From contig JAWIIG010000037.1 in assembly GCA_033557465.1 (NCBI GenBank), positions 1,054,001-1,118,000 on the forward strand: 64,000 nucleotides of DNA, in the 5' to 3' direction. The notes beneath the pieces were generated by a model. The model made no database searches. It saw only the letters and a list, made by a program, of their open reading frames with translations, and was not told the DNA's origin. The translations under genes and the position numbers were made by a program. Below, piece after piece: positions 19,656 through 29,786 of this stretch. How positions within the stretch are numbered: position 1 is the stretch's first letter; every line of letters starts with the position of its first letter. Source of the DNA: Ichthyophis bannanicus (lineage: Eukaryota; Chordata; Amphibia; Gymnophiona; Ichthyophiidae).

Positions 19656-21461
19656 TCAAAACCCCTGAGGGGTTGGAGCCTGCTGAGCTACAGTAGCTGC
19701 TGCAGGCTTAGCTCGTGCTTGTTTGGATTGCTGACGCTTAGCAGTATAGCGAGGTTGAGAAGACTGCTGGCCAGTATTTGAAGCAACTCTGGCCTTCTTA
19801 TAGTAAGGCCTTTTAAAAGACTTTTTCTTAGTAGGAATTGAAGTGGACTTTGAAAGTCTTTCCAAGGTGGCATTTTCAGCATCCATCTGGGTGGCTTTGA
19901 TTTGCCACTCTTCCCCAAATAAGTTCTCACCTGTACAGGGCAGATTCCGTAAGCCATCTAGAACCCAAGGTTCCAGATCAGAGGCCTGGAGCCAAGCAAG
20001 ACGTCGGGCTGCAATAGCAATGCCCGAAGCCCTACTGGCTCCCTCAAAGGAATCATATGCTGCCCTATTAGAGAACTTAGAAACCTCTAAGAGTTGTTTC
20101 ACTAGGGAAAGGAATCCCTGCTTTTTATCCTCAGGGATAAAGGGGGCAAAATGCCGCACCTTTTTGGCAAGTTCCTCCAGGAACATGCCCATATAGAGAC
20201 TGTAGGAATTAATCCTGGCTATAAGCATACTAGCCTGGAAAATTTTCCTACCAAAAGAGTCCAAAGTCTTACATTCCCGTCCTGGAGGGGTGGAAGAGTG
20301 CCTTTTGGTACTCCTAATCTTCTTCATTGCAGACTTCACCACAATAGAGTGGTGGGGCAATTGAGTCTTTTGGAAACCAGGAGAAGGAGGGACCCTATAC
20401 ATGGTGTCCAACCTACGGGAATAAGGAGACAAAGTCAAAGGATTTTCCCAGAAATCCATCAGTTGTTCTTGAAGGATTTCATGGATAGGCAGGGTAACTG
20501 CCTCCTTAGGGGCCTTTGAGTATCCCAAAATATCCAGTTTTTTGGATCTGGGTTCCTTTTCAGAGGATGTGGTAATAGAAAGGGCTGTAGCCATATCTAA
20601 AACAAAGTCCTGGAAGGACAAATCCTCTGGAGGGGACATTCTCCTTTTAGGAGAAGAGGGCTCCTCAGGTAAGTTGAGTGAAAACTCAGCAGAATCATCA
20701 GAGGAGTGAAAATCCTCAGAGGAATCGGTGCTTTCCTCTAACGCACGATACGCGTACCGATCGGTATCGATATCGGGCGTATCGGGTATGGAACCGGTAT
20801 GGAGCGAAAGCCCATACGGTACCGACTTGCGTTTAGAGGTGGACGGCCTCGATACCGGCATGGCGGACGATACCGGTATCGGGCCCGGAACCGCTGAAAG
20901 CGGAACCGATGGCGTTGCAGCTTTAATGAAAGCCATGACGGCCTGCTGCATGGACTGTACAGTATCGCCCATGGACGCCATAGCTGCCTGGATGTCGGTA
21001 CCGGAGTGACCCGGTACCCCAGAGCAGGCTAACAGGTGATCTGTCGAGGCCGTAGCATCGATATCAACCTGAGACCCCTGAATTGGCGTTTTTGGAAGTT
21101 GGACTTCCCGCCGGGGTTGTTTGGCTGGGGCAGGGTCCTCAAGTTCTAAGCTAAGAGCCTCTCGATGCTTTGAAGGAGATTTGCTCTTTGAGGACTTGCC
21201 CACAGAAGGTTTGGTTACCTGAGATCCATCCGGAGAAGAAGACCTGGATGACTGTGATGCTGTATTCTCTGAAGCAAACAGCACATGGAATTTGTTGGCC
21301 CGGTTCTGCAGCCCACGTTTAGACATGTGGGAGCAAGATGGGCAGTCCGGTATGGAATGGTCAGGCCCCAAACATTTCAGACACCATTCATGGGTGTCTG
21401 TGACTGAAATAACAGCATTACATTTGGTACACTTCTTAAATCCAGGGGCTGGCTTCTCCAT
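19656..21461 (-). CDS. DIRS2 Gag
   Basis: 601 codons, apparently intact. N-terminal zinc module CTKC...HEWCLKCLGPDH (residues ~10-36) with a following CPSCSHMSKRG; a Ser-rich basic stretch (~70-100); Pro/Val/Thr linker encoded by DNA dense in CGGTACCG-like palindromes; a conserved central region (LSFQDFVLDM, RRLDTMYRVPPSPGF, FGRKIFQASMLIARINSYSLY); a basic tail (KKSFKRPYYKKARV, KRQQSKQARAKP). DIRS Gag is presumed to bind RNA; exact role is not established. RT lies in the +1 frame directly downstream. The start is supported by the same MEKPA.GFKKC start in DIRS1. Confidence 0.9.
   Translation of the reverse strand: MEKPAPGFKKCTKCNAVISVTDTHEWCLKCLGPDHSIPDCPSCSHMSKRGLQNRANKFHVLFASENTASQSSRSSSPDGSQVTKPSVGKSSKSKSPSKHREALSLELEDPAPAKQPRREVQLPKTPIQGSQVDIDATASTDHLLACSGVPGHSGTDIQAAMASMGDTVQSMQQAVMAFIKAATPSVPLSAVPGPIPVSSAMPVSRPSTSKRKSVPYGLSLHTGSIPDTPDIDTDRYAYRALEESTDSSEDFHSSDDSAEFSLNLPEEPSSPKRRMSPPEDLSFQDFVLDMATALSITTSSEKEPRSKKLDILGYSKAPKEAVTLPIHEILQEQLMDFWENPLTLSPYSRRLDTMYRVPPSPGFQKTQLPHHSIVVKSAMKKIRSTKRHSSTPPGRECKTLDSFGRKIFQASMLIARINSYSLYMGMFLEELAKKVRHFAPFIPEDKKQGFLSLVKQLLEVSKFSNRAAYDSFEGASRASGIAIAARRLAWLQASDLEPWVLDGLRNLPCTGENLFGEEWQIKATQMDAENATLERLSKSTSIPTKKKSFKRPYYKKARVASNTGQQSSQPRYTAKRQQSKQARAKPAAATVAQQAPTPQGF
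20740..21020. other. Palindrome-dense CpG-rich segment in DIRS2 gag
   Basis: Many CGGTACCG, CGATACCG and GATATCGG-type words occur in under 300 bp, matching the same segment in DIRS1 (10040-10340). The ITRs and leaders also carry CGGTACCG. Surrounding DNA is CpG-poor. Confidence 0.6.
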
Positions 21462-21689
21462 GAGGAGAAATTGAGTAGGCCGAGAGGCCTCTCTGAAGTG
21501 ACCAAAAAGCTAAAAAATAAGAAAAAAGAATTATAATTTTTTAAAGAAAGAAAGAAAAGACCGGCGATACCGGTATCGGTATGGGGAAGGCAGGTACGCG
21601 GTCTAAAGAAACAAATAAAATAACAATTTCTTCAGCGGTGACAGGAACACGACCTGCTGGCTCCGCGGAAAAAGAGAAACTGAGGAGAG

Positions 21690-21839
21690 CTGTTCAGGAA
21701 GGCGGGAAGGCAGTGCGCATGTGCAGTGGGAGGTCCCAAAAGCTTCTATTCTAAGAAGCTGGGGAGCTTTCCCGCACGGGCTCCGTCGGTACCGACGTAC
21801 CCATATGTGAGGACTTATTCCTGCTTGTTCCTGGAGATA
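21690..21839. repeat. DIRS2 terminal repeat (5' end of the element)
   Basis: Inverse complement of the left repeat plus the outer edge TGTTCCTGGAGATA. Confidence 0.9.
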
Positions 21840-23545
21840 AAATATTATTAAAGCTTTGGAATTACAGAGCTTAAAAGGGAGAGAGGAGGCACTGTGGGTT
21901 AAACTAGAAAGAGGGAAAGAGAAATCTAGTTGCACTGGCATGATATACAGACCTCCCTCACAAGAGGAAAACGTGGACGGAGAGTTAATTGAAGACATAA
22001 GAAGCATTGCTAGGAATGGGGAAGTGCTACTGATAGGGAATTTCAATATGCCAGATGTTGATTGGCACATTCCTGCTGCAGTACCATCTAGAAGTAAGCA
22101 GATCCTGGATTCTCTACAGGGGGAATTATTCAGGCAATTGGTAACAGACCCCACATGTGAAGAGGCCATAACTGGACTTGGTGCTTACCAATGGTGAAAG
22201 TGTTTCTGATGTTATAGTGGGAGATCATTTTGCATCCAGTGATCACAAGATGGTGTGGTTCAGTATTAGGACTAGGGCTGTTAGAATCCATTCAAAAGTG
22301 AGGGTCTTAGACTTCATGAAAACTAACTTTGCCAAGATGGGCCAATACCTCAGGGAGTAATAGCGGGATGGGAACAGCTGGGGGATGCAGAAAAACATAT
22401 CAATGCTTGACCCAGTACAAGCATTGTGGAACTTGTGTCTCTTGGGGAAACTGCTAGGTACATATGACCTAGATTGGCCACTGTTGGAAACAGAATACTG
22501 GGCTTGATGGACCTTGGTCTGACCCAGTATGGCATATCTTATGTTCTTATGTTCTTAACAGTAGTCAAGACTAAAAGGAGATATATTAAGGGCAACCAAT
22601 GGTAAAAGGAAAGGAGACCGCTATGGTTTTCAAAAGAAGTAGCTGAAAAGGTGAAGAAAAAGAGGGAGGCCTTCATGAAATACAAGAGATCACAGAGAGA
22701 GGAAAACAGGCATCTATATTTGGAAAAATTTAGAGAAGCTAGCAAAGTAGTCAGGAAAGCAATGATTCAAAAAGAGGAGGAAATAGCCAATACAGTTAAA
22801 TGGGGGATAAGACATTTTTCAGATGTTAGTGAGAAGAGGAAGGGCAAAGGTGGTATTGTCAGACTCAAGGGTGAAGGAGAGGAATATGTTGAAAGTGATG
22901 ATTATAAAGCGGAATTACTTAACACATATTTCATTCTGAGTTCACAGATGAAGAACCAGGAACAGGACCTCAGAAAACACCCACAAACAGGAACAGAAGC
23001 GAGGGGCATATTGAACAATTTTCAGAAGTCTGTGTTCGTGAGAAACTAGCTAAACTTAAAATAGAGAAAGCAATGGGACCAGATGGGATACACCCTAGAA
23101 TACTGAGGGAACTTGGGGACGTTTTAGCAGCTCCACTGACTGACCTTTTCAATGCCTCCAAGTCGGGAATGGTGCCAAAGGACTTGAGAGAGGCTCATGT
23201 GGTCCCTTTACACAAAAGCGGAAGTAAGGATGTGGTTGAAAACTACAGGCTGGTTAGTTTAACTTTGGTAGTGAGTAAATTATTGGAAACGCTGCTGAAA
23301 GAGAAAATAGTGAGATTTCTGGAGTCCAGTAGATTACAGGATCCGAGGCAGCATGGATTCACCAGGCAGGTCCTGTCAGACAAGTCTGATTGATTTCTTT
23401 GACTGGGTGACCAGGGAGTTAGACAGGAGAGCCCTAGATGTGGTTTATTTAGATTTCAGTAAAGCCTTCGACACCATTCCTCACAGGCGACTTATAAACT
23501 GAGCACCCTAGTTACTGCTTGGGTTAGAAATTGGTTGAGTGGGAG
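21840..23545 (+). pseudogene. CR1 ORF2: endonuclease, linker and RT N-terminal part
   Basis: Endonuclease block GNFNMPDVDW (second residue changed from Asp to Asn relative to GDFNMPDVDW) near 22040 and ASSDHKMVW near 22240; linker with KVKKKREAFMKYKRSQRE near 22650; RT start with ENYRLVSLTLVVSKLLE near 23240 and the DFSKAFDTIPH block near 23460. Frames are broken near 22170, 22360, 23050 and 23390. A CR1 3' scrap interrupts at 22397-22557. Confidence 0.85.
22397..22557 (+). mobile_element. 5'-truncated CR1 3' end inserted in CR1
   Basis: Absent from the other CR1 copies at this point (compare 2822-2840). It ends with the CR1 terminal text GACCCAGTATGGCATATC followed by TATGTTCTTATGTTCTTA repeats, the usual CR1 3' microsatellite. 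Confidence 0.8.
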
Positions 23546-25810
23546 GCGACAAAGACAAAGTTGACCGTTGCTCAACTACCACACAAAAAGAACATATCAA
23601 GGAAAAGAACCTCTGCTCCTTGGTTTTCTCCCGACCTGCGGTCTTCTCTTACACACCTACGAAGACTCGAAAAACGTTGGCGCCGATCACTATCCATTGA
23701 TGATCATACAGCCTACAATCTCCACTTAGCGACTCACCGCGAGGCAATCACAATCAAAAGGAAGCAATATCACACCGATACGCTCAAAAGGTCATTGAAC
23801 AAACATCGTGACCTTTTCATTTTAGTCAAATCACTATCAAAGGAACCATCCTCTGAACAAAAGGAAGATATCCACTCGCAAGAATTTGCTGATTACCTGC
23901 AATCAAAACTTCTACAAACGAGCTCTCAAAAACCAATTTACAAGAAACAACCTGCCTACTATCCCTATCTACACTTACCACACCTTCTGCTAAACACATT
24001 GAAGACACCATCACCTCACTCAATACTACCACTAAACAAACCGATCCTTGCCCAGCCTTTTGGATAAAGGATCTTCGAAGTACATTTAGCCCTTTCATTT
24101 CAAGAATCATGAACCTCTCATTTATAACCGGCTCCTTCCCATCTGCACTAAAGCTCACTTCCATTAAACCACTGTTAAGAAACTCCAAACTAGACCCAAA
24201 AAGGCCGGACTCATACAGGCCTATAGCTAGCATCTCCCTCTCAGCAAAGATTTTTGAAAAAGAGGTACAACGTCAAATCCAAGACCATATAGATTCAGCA
24301 GCCCCTCTAGACCATTTTCAACATGGCTTTAGAGAATATCATGGCTTTGAAACACTGCTTACCACCCTCTTCAATGATGTTCTCACCAGCATCGACAACA
24401 TCCGGCAAGGCGTTGTGCTAATCTTCTTAGATATAGCAGCAGCGTTTGATTCGGTAAATCATGAGATACTCCTCGGACAACTGAAAGAAAAAGGCATCTG
24501 CAACTCAGCACTTGAATGGTGTAAATCATACCTGGACACTAGAATGCAATACGTAAAATCTGCAACAGGAGAATCAAAACTCTTCCATCAAAAACAAGGC
24601 GTTCCGCAAGGATCCTCTCTTTCATCTCTCATGTTTAACATATATATGCAGCCTATCTGCAATATCATCAGATCATTCAATGTAAAATGTATGATATACG
24701 CAGACGATATCCTAACTTTACATGCCATTTTCCACAATACAAATGGATTTATTGCCCATAATAAATTGCTTTGACGCAGTCTCCGAATGGCTCCTGTCAC
24801 AGAACCTCCGCATTCAGCACAAGAAAATTGAGGTTCTCTTTATCACAAGAGACCCCAACTTCATCCCACCATCACACATAAGTGTTAAGGGAGCTGATCT
24901 ATGTACTAAGGAAACAATAAGATACCTCGGAGTCACACTGGACCATCGTCTCGATATGAAATCTCACATAAGTAATGTTGTAAAAGCCATGTACTTCAAG
25001 ATACGCACACTCAGACATTTGCGTTCATTACTAGACCTAGAGGACTTCAGAACCATCTACCAAGCACTAATCTTACCGCATTTCGACTTCGCCAACTCCA
25101 TTCTGCAAGGACTCCCACAATCCACCGTGAGACCATTACAGCTTGCTATGAATACTGCTGCAAGGGTTCTACAAGGAGCGTCCAAAAGTGAACATATCAC
25201 ACCTATCCTCAAGCAGCTTCATTGGCTCCCTATACACGGAAGGCTTCTATTCAAGACCTTGATTCTCACATTTAAGGCCATCAATGGTCTATCAGCCAAC
25301 TCACTTACTGAGCTCATCCAAACTGTACCACCAAACAGACATAGAAGACAGGTAGCATTAAACTCCCTAATAATGCCTAAGGCCATAACAACATGCAGCC
25401 TATCAACAGCGAACAGAGCTTTCATCTTTTGCGCCCCAAAATACTGGAACTCTCTACCTCCTGACATCCGTGCCATAACCGACTTAGCCCAGTTCAGAAA
25501 GGCCCTTAAGTTTAACCTATTTATCAAATACTACCCCATATGAAGTGAAAGATAATAGTCCCACCACAAATTCAACCACAGTCTTCTCCATTATCCTAGC
25601 ACTCTTGCTAACCTATGTAAATAGTTCAAACATGTTACCTAGTTGTTAGATTATCTATTCTATGTAAATAGTTCACCCATGTTTTCCAAGTTGATACTCC
25701 TGTTCTATGTAACACCAAACAGCCTGTTCTGGTTTTATTGTGTTCTCTGTAAACCGTGCTGATGCCAAATAGTGCGGTATATAAGAAATTGAAATAAATA
25801 AATAAATAAA
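23546..25810 (+). mobile_element. L2-like LINE, 5'-truncated
   Basis: Begins inside ORF2 (post-endonuclease linker) and ends with the hairpin tail GTAAACCGTGCTGATGCC ... AGTGCGGTATATAAG and (aaat)n. It interrupts the CR1 RT between the blocks at 23545 and 25811. The target duplication is short or blurred by the A-rich tail. Confidence 0.88.
23560..25543 (+). pseudogene. L2-like LINE ORF2: linker, reverse transcriptase, C-terminal domain
   Basis: Linker with APWFSPDLRSSLTHLRRLEK (23610) and basic LEKRWRRS. RT in 24109-24774: RPDSYRPIASI, FQHGFREYHGFETLL, IFLDIAAAFDSVNHE (catalytic Asp), QGVPQGSSLSSLMFNIYMQP, CMIYADDILTL (YADD intact). C-terminal frame 24722-25543: IRYLGVTLDHRLDMKSHI, the thumb, and the APKYWNSLPPDIRA end motif. 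Frameshifts near 24067 and 24740. Clade by motif: L2-like; ORF1 is not present. Confidence 0.88.
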
Positions 25811-25934
25811 AAGAGTAAAGGTAAATGGAGCTCACTCTGAGGAGAAGGAAGTTACCAGTGGTGTGCCCCAGGGATCTGTCCTTGGTCCGATTCTTTTTAA
25901 CATCTTTGTTAGTGATATGGCTGAAGGGCTGTCA
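25811..25934 (+). pseudogene. CR1 RT palm fragment
   Basis: Contains the coding text for [27 protein letters not shown] RT block, continuing the CR1 interrupted at 23545 and broken again at 25934. Confidence 0.8.
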
Positions 25935-26563
25935 TACATAGTAACATAGTAAATGACGGCAGATAAAGACCAGTATGGTCCATCTAGTCTGCCCAGTACG
26001 ATGGCAAGAATAGGTGCACCTGCCGCTCTGTGCAGGCCACCCCTCCCCATGTGTTTGTTTAGGGGTGAACCCACCACTCCATGTAGGACACCACTATTTG
26101 TTGAAAAATTAGGTGGTTCAGTTTATTTTGATTTTATCCTGTTGCTGTAAAAGGGATCCACTGTGTCCGTACCATGCCATTTTGAATTCCGTCACCGTGT
26201 TTGCCCTCACCACTTCCATCGGGAGGGCATTCCAAGCATCCACCACCCCTTTCTGTGAAAAAGTATTTCCTGACATTGGCTTTCAATTTACCACCTTGCA
26301 GCTTCCGGTTATGCCCTCTAGTTTTACAGCTTCCCCGCCTTTGGAAGAGGTTTGTTCATTATTTCCCTTTAAGTATTTAAAGGTCTGAATCATATCTCCC
26401 CTGTCCGTCCTCTCCTCCAAAGTGTACATGTTTAAGTCTTCAAGTCTCTTCTCTTAAGGCTTCTGACGCAGGCTCTAAATCATTTTGGTCGCCTTCCTCT
26501 GAACAGTTTCCAGTCTTTTTACATCCTTTGCAAGATATGTTCTCCAAAACTGAACACAGTCCA
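25935..26563 (-). mobile_element. 5'-truncated CR1 3' part, reversed
   Basis: On the minus strand it reads the CR1 ORF2 C-terminus (QRKATKMI-type segment near 26490) and 3' UTR and ends at 25935 with TACTATGTTACTATGTAT, the CR1-type terminal repeat. It sits between GGGCTGTC and CTGTCGGGTAAG, sharing CTGTC as a possible short target duplication. Confidence 0.8.
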
Positions 26564-26890
26564 AAACTGTCGGGTAAGATTTGCCTCTTTGTGGATGATA
26601 CCAAAATCTACAATAGAGTAGATACCCAGGAAGGTATGATAACATGAGGGGGGATCTAGCTAAGCTTTAAGAATGATCTAGAATATGGCAGCTGGGATTT
26701 AATGTTAAAAAATGCAAAGTCATGTATTTGGGCTGCAGCAATCCAAGGGAGCACTATAGTGTACGGGGTGAAGTACTTTTGTCCACTAAAGAAGAGCGGG
26801 ACCTCGGCATAGTTGTGTCTGATGATCTTAAAGTAACTAAACAGGTAGAAAAGGCAACAGCAAAAGCTAGAAGGATGTTTGGGTGCATAT
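26564..26890 (+). pseudogene. CR1 RT catalytic segment
   Basis: Collinear with 11240-11556: FVDDTKI in place of FADDTKI, then the NVKKCKVMYLGCSNPREHYS segment. The catalytic block starts Phe-Val rather than Phe-Ala; the Asp pair is kept. Stops and indels are present. Ends abruptly at 26890. Confidence 0.82.
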
Positions 26891-27008
26891 TCATCTTTTT
26901 GGAAACCAGCCAGGTCCTTAAGACCTGGATTGGCTACCCTAGGAAACAAGATACTAGACCTGAAAGAGCTTGGTCTGACCCAGTATGGCATTTCTCGTAT
27001 CCTTATGA
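26891..27008 (+). mobile_element. CR1 3' terminal scrap
   Basis: Ends with TCTGACCCAGTATGGCATTT and TATCCTTATGAAC, the CR1 3' terminus. Start set by loss of similarity to the previous CR1. Confidence 0.6.
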
Positions 27009-27084
27009 ACGGAACCTCCCCAAGGTCTCTGCCTTGGAAGTAAAAGGCTGCGCCTGGCCCTATGGCCCTGTGGCTAGCTCACAC

Positions 27085-27350
27085 GGAGCAATGCGCCCTA
27101 GTGGTTGAGGCAAGTTGCCAGAGGACCAAGGGTATGAATTCCAATCGAGACCACCAACCTTGGGCCATAAAAACTGGGGTTTCAGATCCCACAGGTGGTC
27201 CTTCTGGCCTTCGTTAAGCGACTTAACCCTCTGCCTCGGGTACCAAAACAAACTGTGAGCCCTTCAGGGACAAGGGAAATAGAAATACCATAATCAACTG
27301 TATGCCACCCTGACCTGTAGGCAATCAGTATACTCAAATAAATAACTGAC
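27085..27350 (+). mobile_element. tRNA-derived SINE, diverged
   Basis: A-box-like CGCCCTAGTGG, B-box-like GAATTCCAATCG, then the SINE body words (CAACCTTGGGCC, CTGGGGTTTCAGATCCCACA, CACTTAACCCTC-like) shared with 12134-12470. The tail differs: AAACTGTGAGCCCTTCAGGG ... ATACTCAAATAAATAA. Confidence 0.7.
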
Positions 27351-27855
27351 TGGGAATATGTGACCGTAGCAAACACTGGCAGTGGAGAGACATCAGAGCT
27401 GGTGCTGGTTCCTGGTCTTCGTTTCTCGCTCTCCCAGTCCTTCTGCCAGCATTGAGAAAAGTAAAATTACTATAAGTACAAGGGAAATTTATAAAACTAT
27501 AAAAACAAGGAAACTAAAGGGAACTAATCCCTGATTGCCAATTAACCAAAGGTAACTGAATTAAAAGCAAAATTAAAGGTAAAAATCAAAAGTAAAATCA
27601 GAATAGAATTTGTCACACTAAATGCTCCTTATCTGTTCCCCCAAATGAGCCCAGAAGCTAGGCTCACTACGTCCTCCTGCTGCATGGAGACTGGATACAC
27701 TGGGGGCTGATGGGAGAGACCAGCAGGCTATATCCAGTGATGTCATGAGTTTTTGACATGCCCAGTCTCCAAGCTGCAGGAGGAGGTTCACTACCCAGAG
27801 GTCGAGGACTAAACTGGAGGAACGATAAGGAACGTATATCTTCCTGATTCCAGAA
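27351..27855 (-). mobile_element. DIRS family B terminal repeat and leader (remnant)
   Basis: 27611-27850 is the inverse complement, with small differences, of 50037-50250 at the 5' end of the plus-strand DIRS-B element. It contains arms CCTCCTGCTGCATGGAGACT and the opposite arm near 27770, forming an internal inverted repeat. Downstream on the minus strand (27600-27351) is an A/T-rich leader. No gag motif follows, so only the end is left. Confidence 0.6.
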
Positions 27856-28150
27856 CCACGGGTACGTCTATCTCTGCGGTTTTGGAATCGGAGATATTAC
27901 GTACCCATTTTCACTTTAGACATTTCTGACAACCGGACGTGCACATTATAGAATCGGCCTCTTAGGGTATAGTTTAACAGGCAAACTTTCACTTACATTA
28001 AACACAAAGTTTTAAATAGACCCAGATTTTATCAGCTTATCCCTAAGAATTCCTTTTCCCCCAGATTTTGAGAATTTCTAAGCAGGTAAACACTTACAAG
28101 TACAGATTTGTTTCCAGCAGTAACAGCTCCTCTCTCAGCAGTCCTTCAAT

Positions 28151-28265
28151 ACTAAATACAGAGGATCTCTAAAAGGTAAAAAGGGGACTGTTGTAGTTGT
28201 TATGGAAGGACAGACTAGATAGGCCATGTGGTCTTTTTCTGTCGTCATGTTTCTATGTTTCTAAA
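28151..28265 (+). mobile_element. 5'-truncated CR1 3' end
   Basis: Matches 12030-12133 (AGGATCTCTAAAAGG ... GGGGACTGTTGTAGTTGTTA ... TGGTCTTTTTCTGTCGTCAT) and ends in TTTCTATGTTTCTA. Confidence 0.8.
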
Positions 28266-28289
28266 TATCACTGAGCTCTAGTTGGCCTA

Positions 28290-28412
28290 CTTATCTGTCC
28301 TGTTTGTCTGTCTTTAATAGATTGTAAGTTCTGTGGAGCAGAGACTCTCTCATATGTGCACTGGTGCGGACATCAAGTAGTGCTACAGAAATAAGTAGTA
28401 GTAGTATTTGCT
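28290..28412 (+). repeat. Probable LINE 3' UTR scrap
   Basis: The text AGATTGTAAGTTCTGTGGAG ... AGTGCTACAGAAATAAGTAG with (tag)n is typical of ancient vertebrate LINE 3' ends. No second copy in this window. Confidence 0.4.
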
Positions 28413-29786
28413 AATGGAGGTTTATGATGCCACAGCCGCAGTATGGTTTAATTCCTATTCAGCTGGAAGCCTAAAATATCAAATGGGGAAAACATGCAGA
28501 GCACAGTTCATGGAATTCTTCATTAGGTTGCAAAGAATACAGAGCACTATTAGCATCAAAGAAAGAAAAGCAAAACCACCACATCACCAAAAAGGGGTCA
28601 AAAGGGAGCACAGGATAAAATTCACCAGAAGCAGCCAGTGAATTGCTGTGCATCTCTTACAGAGAGAGAATAAAGTTTTCTTCTCAAGTCTTGCTGAGTA
28701 CCTTCATGTGGTGACTCTATTGTAAAACTCCTATACCAAATTTCAGCAAAGTGATACTGCAATTGAAGTATAGTAGAAAAGAAAAGGAAGAATATATACT
28801 GGCCACACTGCCAGGAATAAAAATATGCCCACTCCTAGCTTGTGCACTAGGGCTAGAGATGGTGGTAGCTATAGTACACACATTGCAAATGAAAATAACA
28901 TTCTTGCATCAAATAAAGGTCGTGGACTCACTGTGACAGGAGATAAACCACAGAAGTTAATGAAAAGCTTATGGAGATAATGTGCTATAGAGGCGGCTCA
29001 CTTTGGTATGATGCAAATATTATGCCGAGCGTCATCAGTAAATTTGAAAGACTGAGATAATACTCCACATAGCCTGGTCTAGGAGTAATGTTCATTGCTG
29101 TCATGGTATGCACAAAATCAACCCTTTTGGAGAAACTGCCCCCCAAAAGTACCAAGAGACAGTAAAGTCTTTGCATCCGTAATAATTCTGTTACCACTGT
29201 TATTGGACAAATGAATATGTATTAAGTGTTTTTCAACAGAATATAACCAGAAAATGAAAGGGCCATTCTGTAGAAATCATATGATGGAGTAATATGCACA
29301 GCACATGCACTGCTTCAGCCTCCCTAAGTCTGTCGTCACACTACAAAAATAGGCAAAGTCTGCCAAAGAGAAAGTTTGACTCCCAAGAGGCAAAGCCTAT
29401 CCTTGGGAGTTCATTTCATATGCCACAAGCATTCAAAAACAAGAAAGCAAACAAGGATGTTTCCCTCTAAGGTGCTACACATAATTCCCTATAGTCTGCT
29501 TTATAAAAGTTGTTTACATTGCATACAAAGCAGCCTGATATGAGAACCAGCAGCTAATGATCTGAGATGCTCAATTCGGAATCAGAAAAGTCTTGCTATC
29601 TGTCTAAGCACTTTACTAATACTGAAGTGGTTTTGCTCTCAAATATACTTGCTAAGCTAAAGAAGTGCACTAATGCAAACCTAAATTAAGGAAGGTCACC
29701 AACAGAGTATCTGTTTCACTTCCCATTTCAGGTCATGACCATCAAATCCCCCAAACTGTCCCACAATTCAAAATGACCCATCAAAA
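28413..29786. other. No recognisable feature
   Basis: No long frame, no match to the repeats of this window. This is the longest stretch that could be old unique intergenic or intronic DNA. Confidence 0.5.

Larger units (their letters stand above)
16242..21839 (-). mobile_element. DIRS2: best-preserved DIRS element
   Basis: Same outer edges as DIRS1 (GCACAGTTACTTACC ... CCTGGAGATA). Flanks ...TATATGTAAA and AAATATTATTAAAG join to give the intact CR1 sequence found at 2268-2290, so no target duplication is evident (short A-run ambiguity aside). Gag and recombinase frames are open; RT/RNase H carries one visible lesion, an 8-bp deletion. Length 5.6 kb, near DIRS1 minus its insertion. Confidence 0.94.
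16036..26890 (+). mobile_element. CR1 LINE, second copy, in five pieces
   Basis: CR1 pieces 16036-16241, 21840-22396, 22558-23545, 25811-25934 and 26564-26890 are collinear with the CR1 at 668-12133. They are separated by DIRS2, a CR1 3' scrap, an L2-like LINE and a reversed CR1 scrap. The 5' part (ORF1) is absent, so it was 5'-truncated at insertion. Endonuclease, linker and RT segments are readable with frameshifts. Confidence 0.87.
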
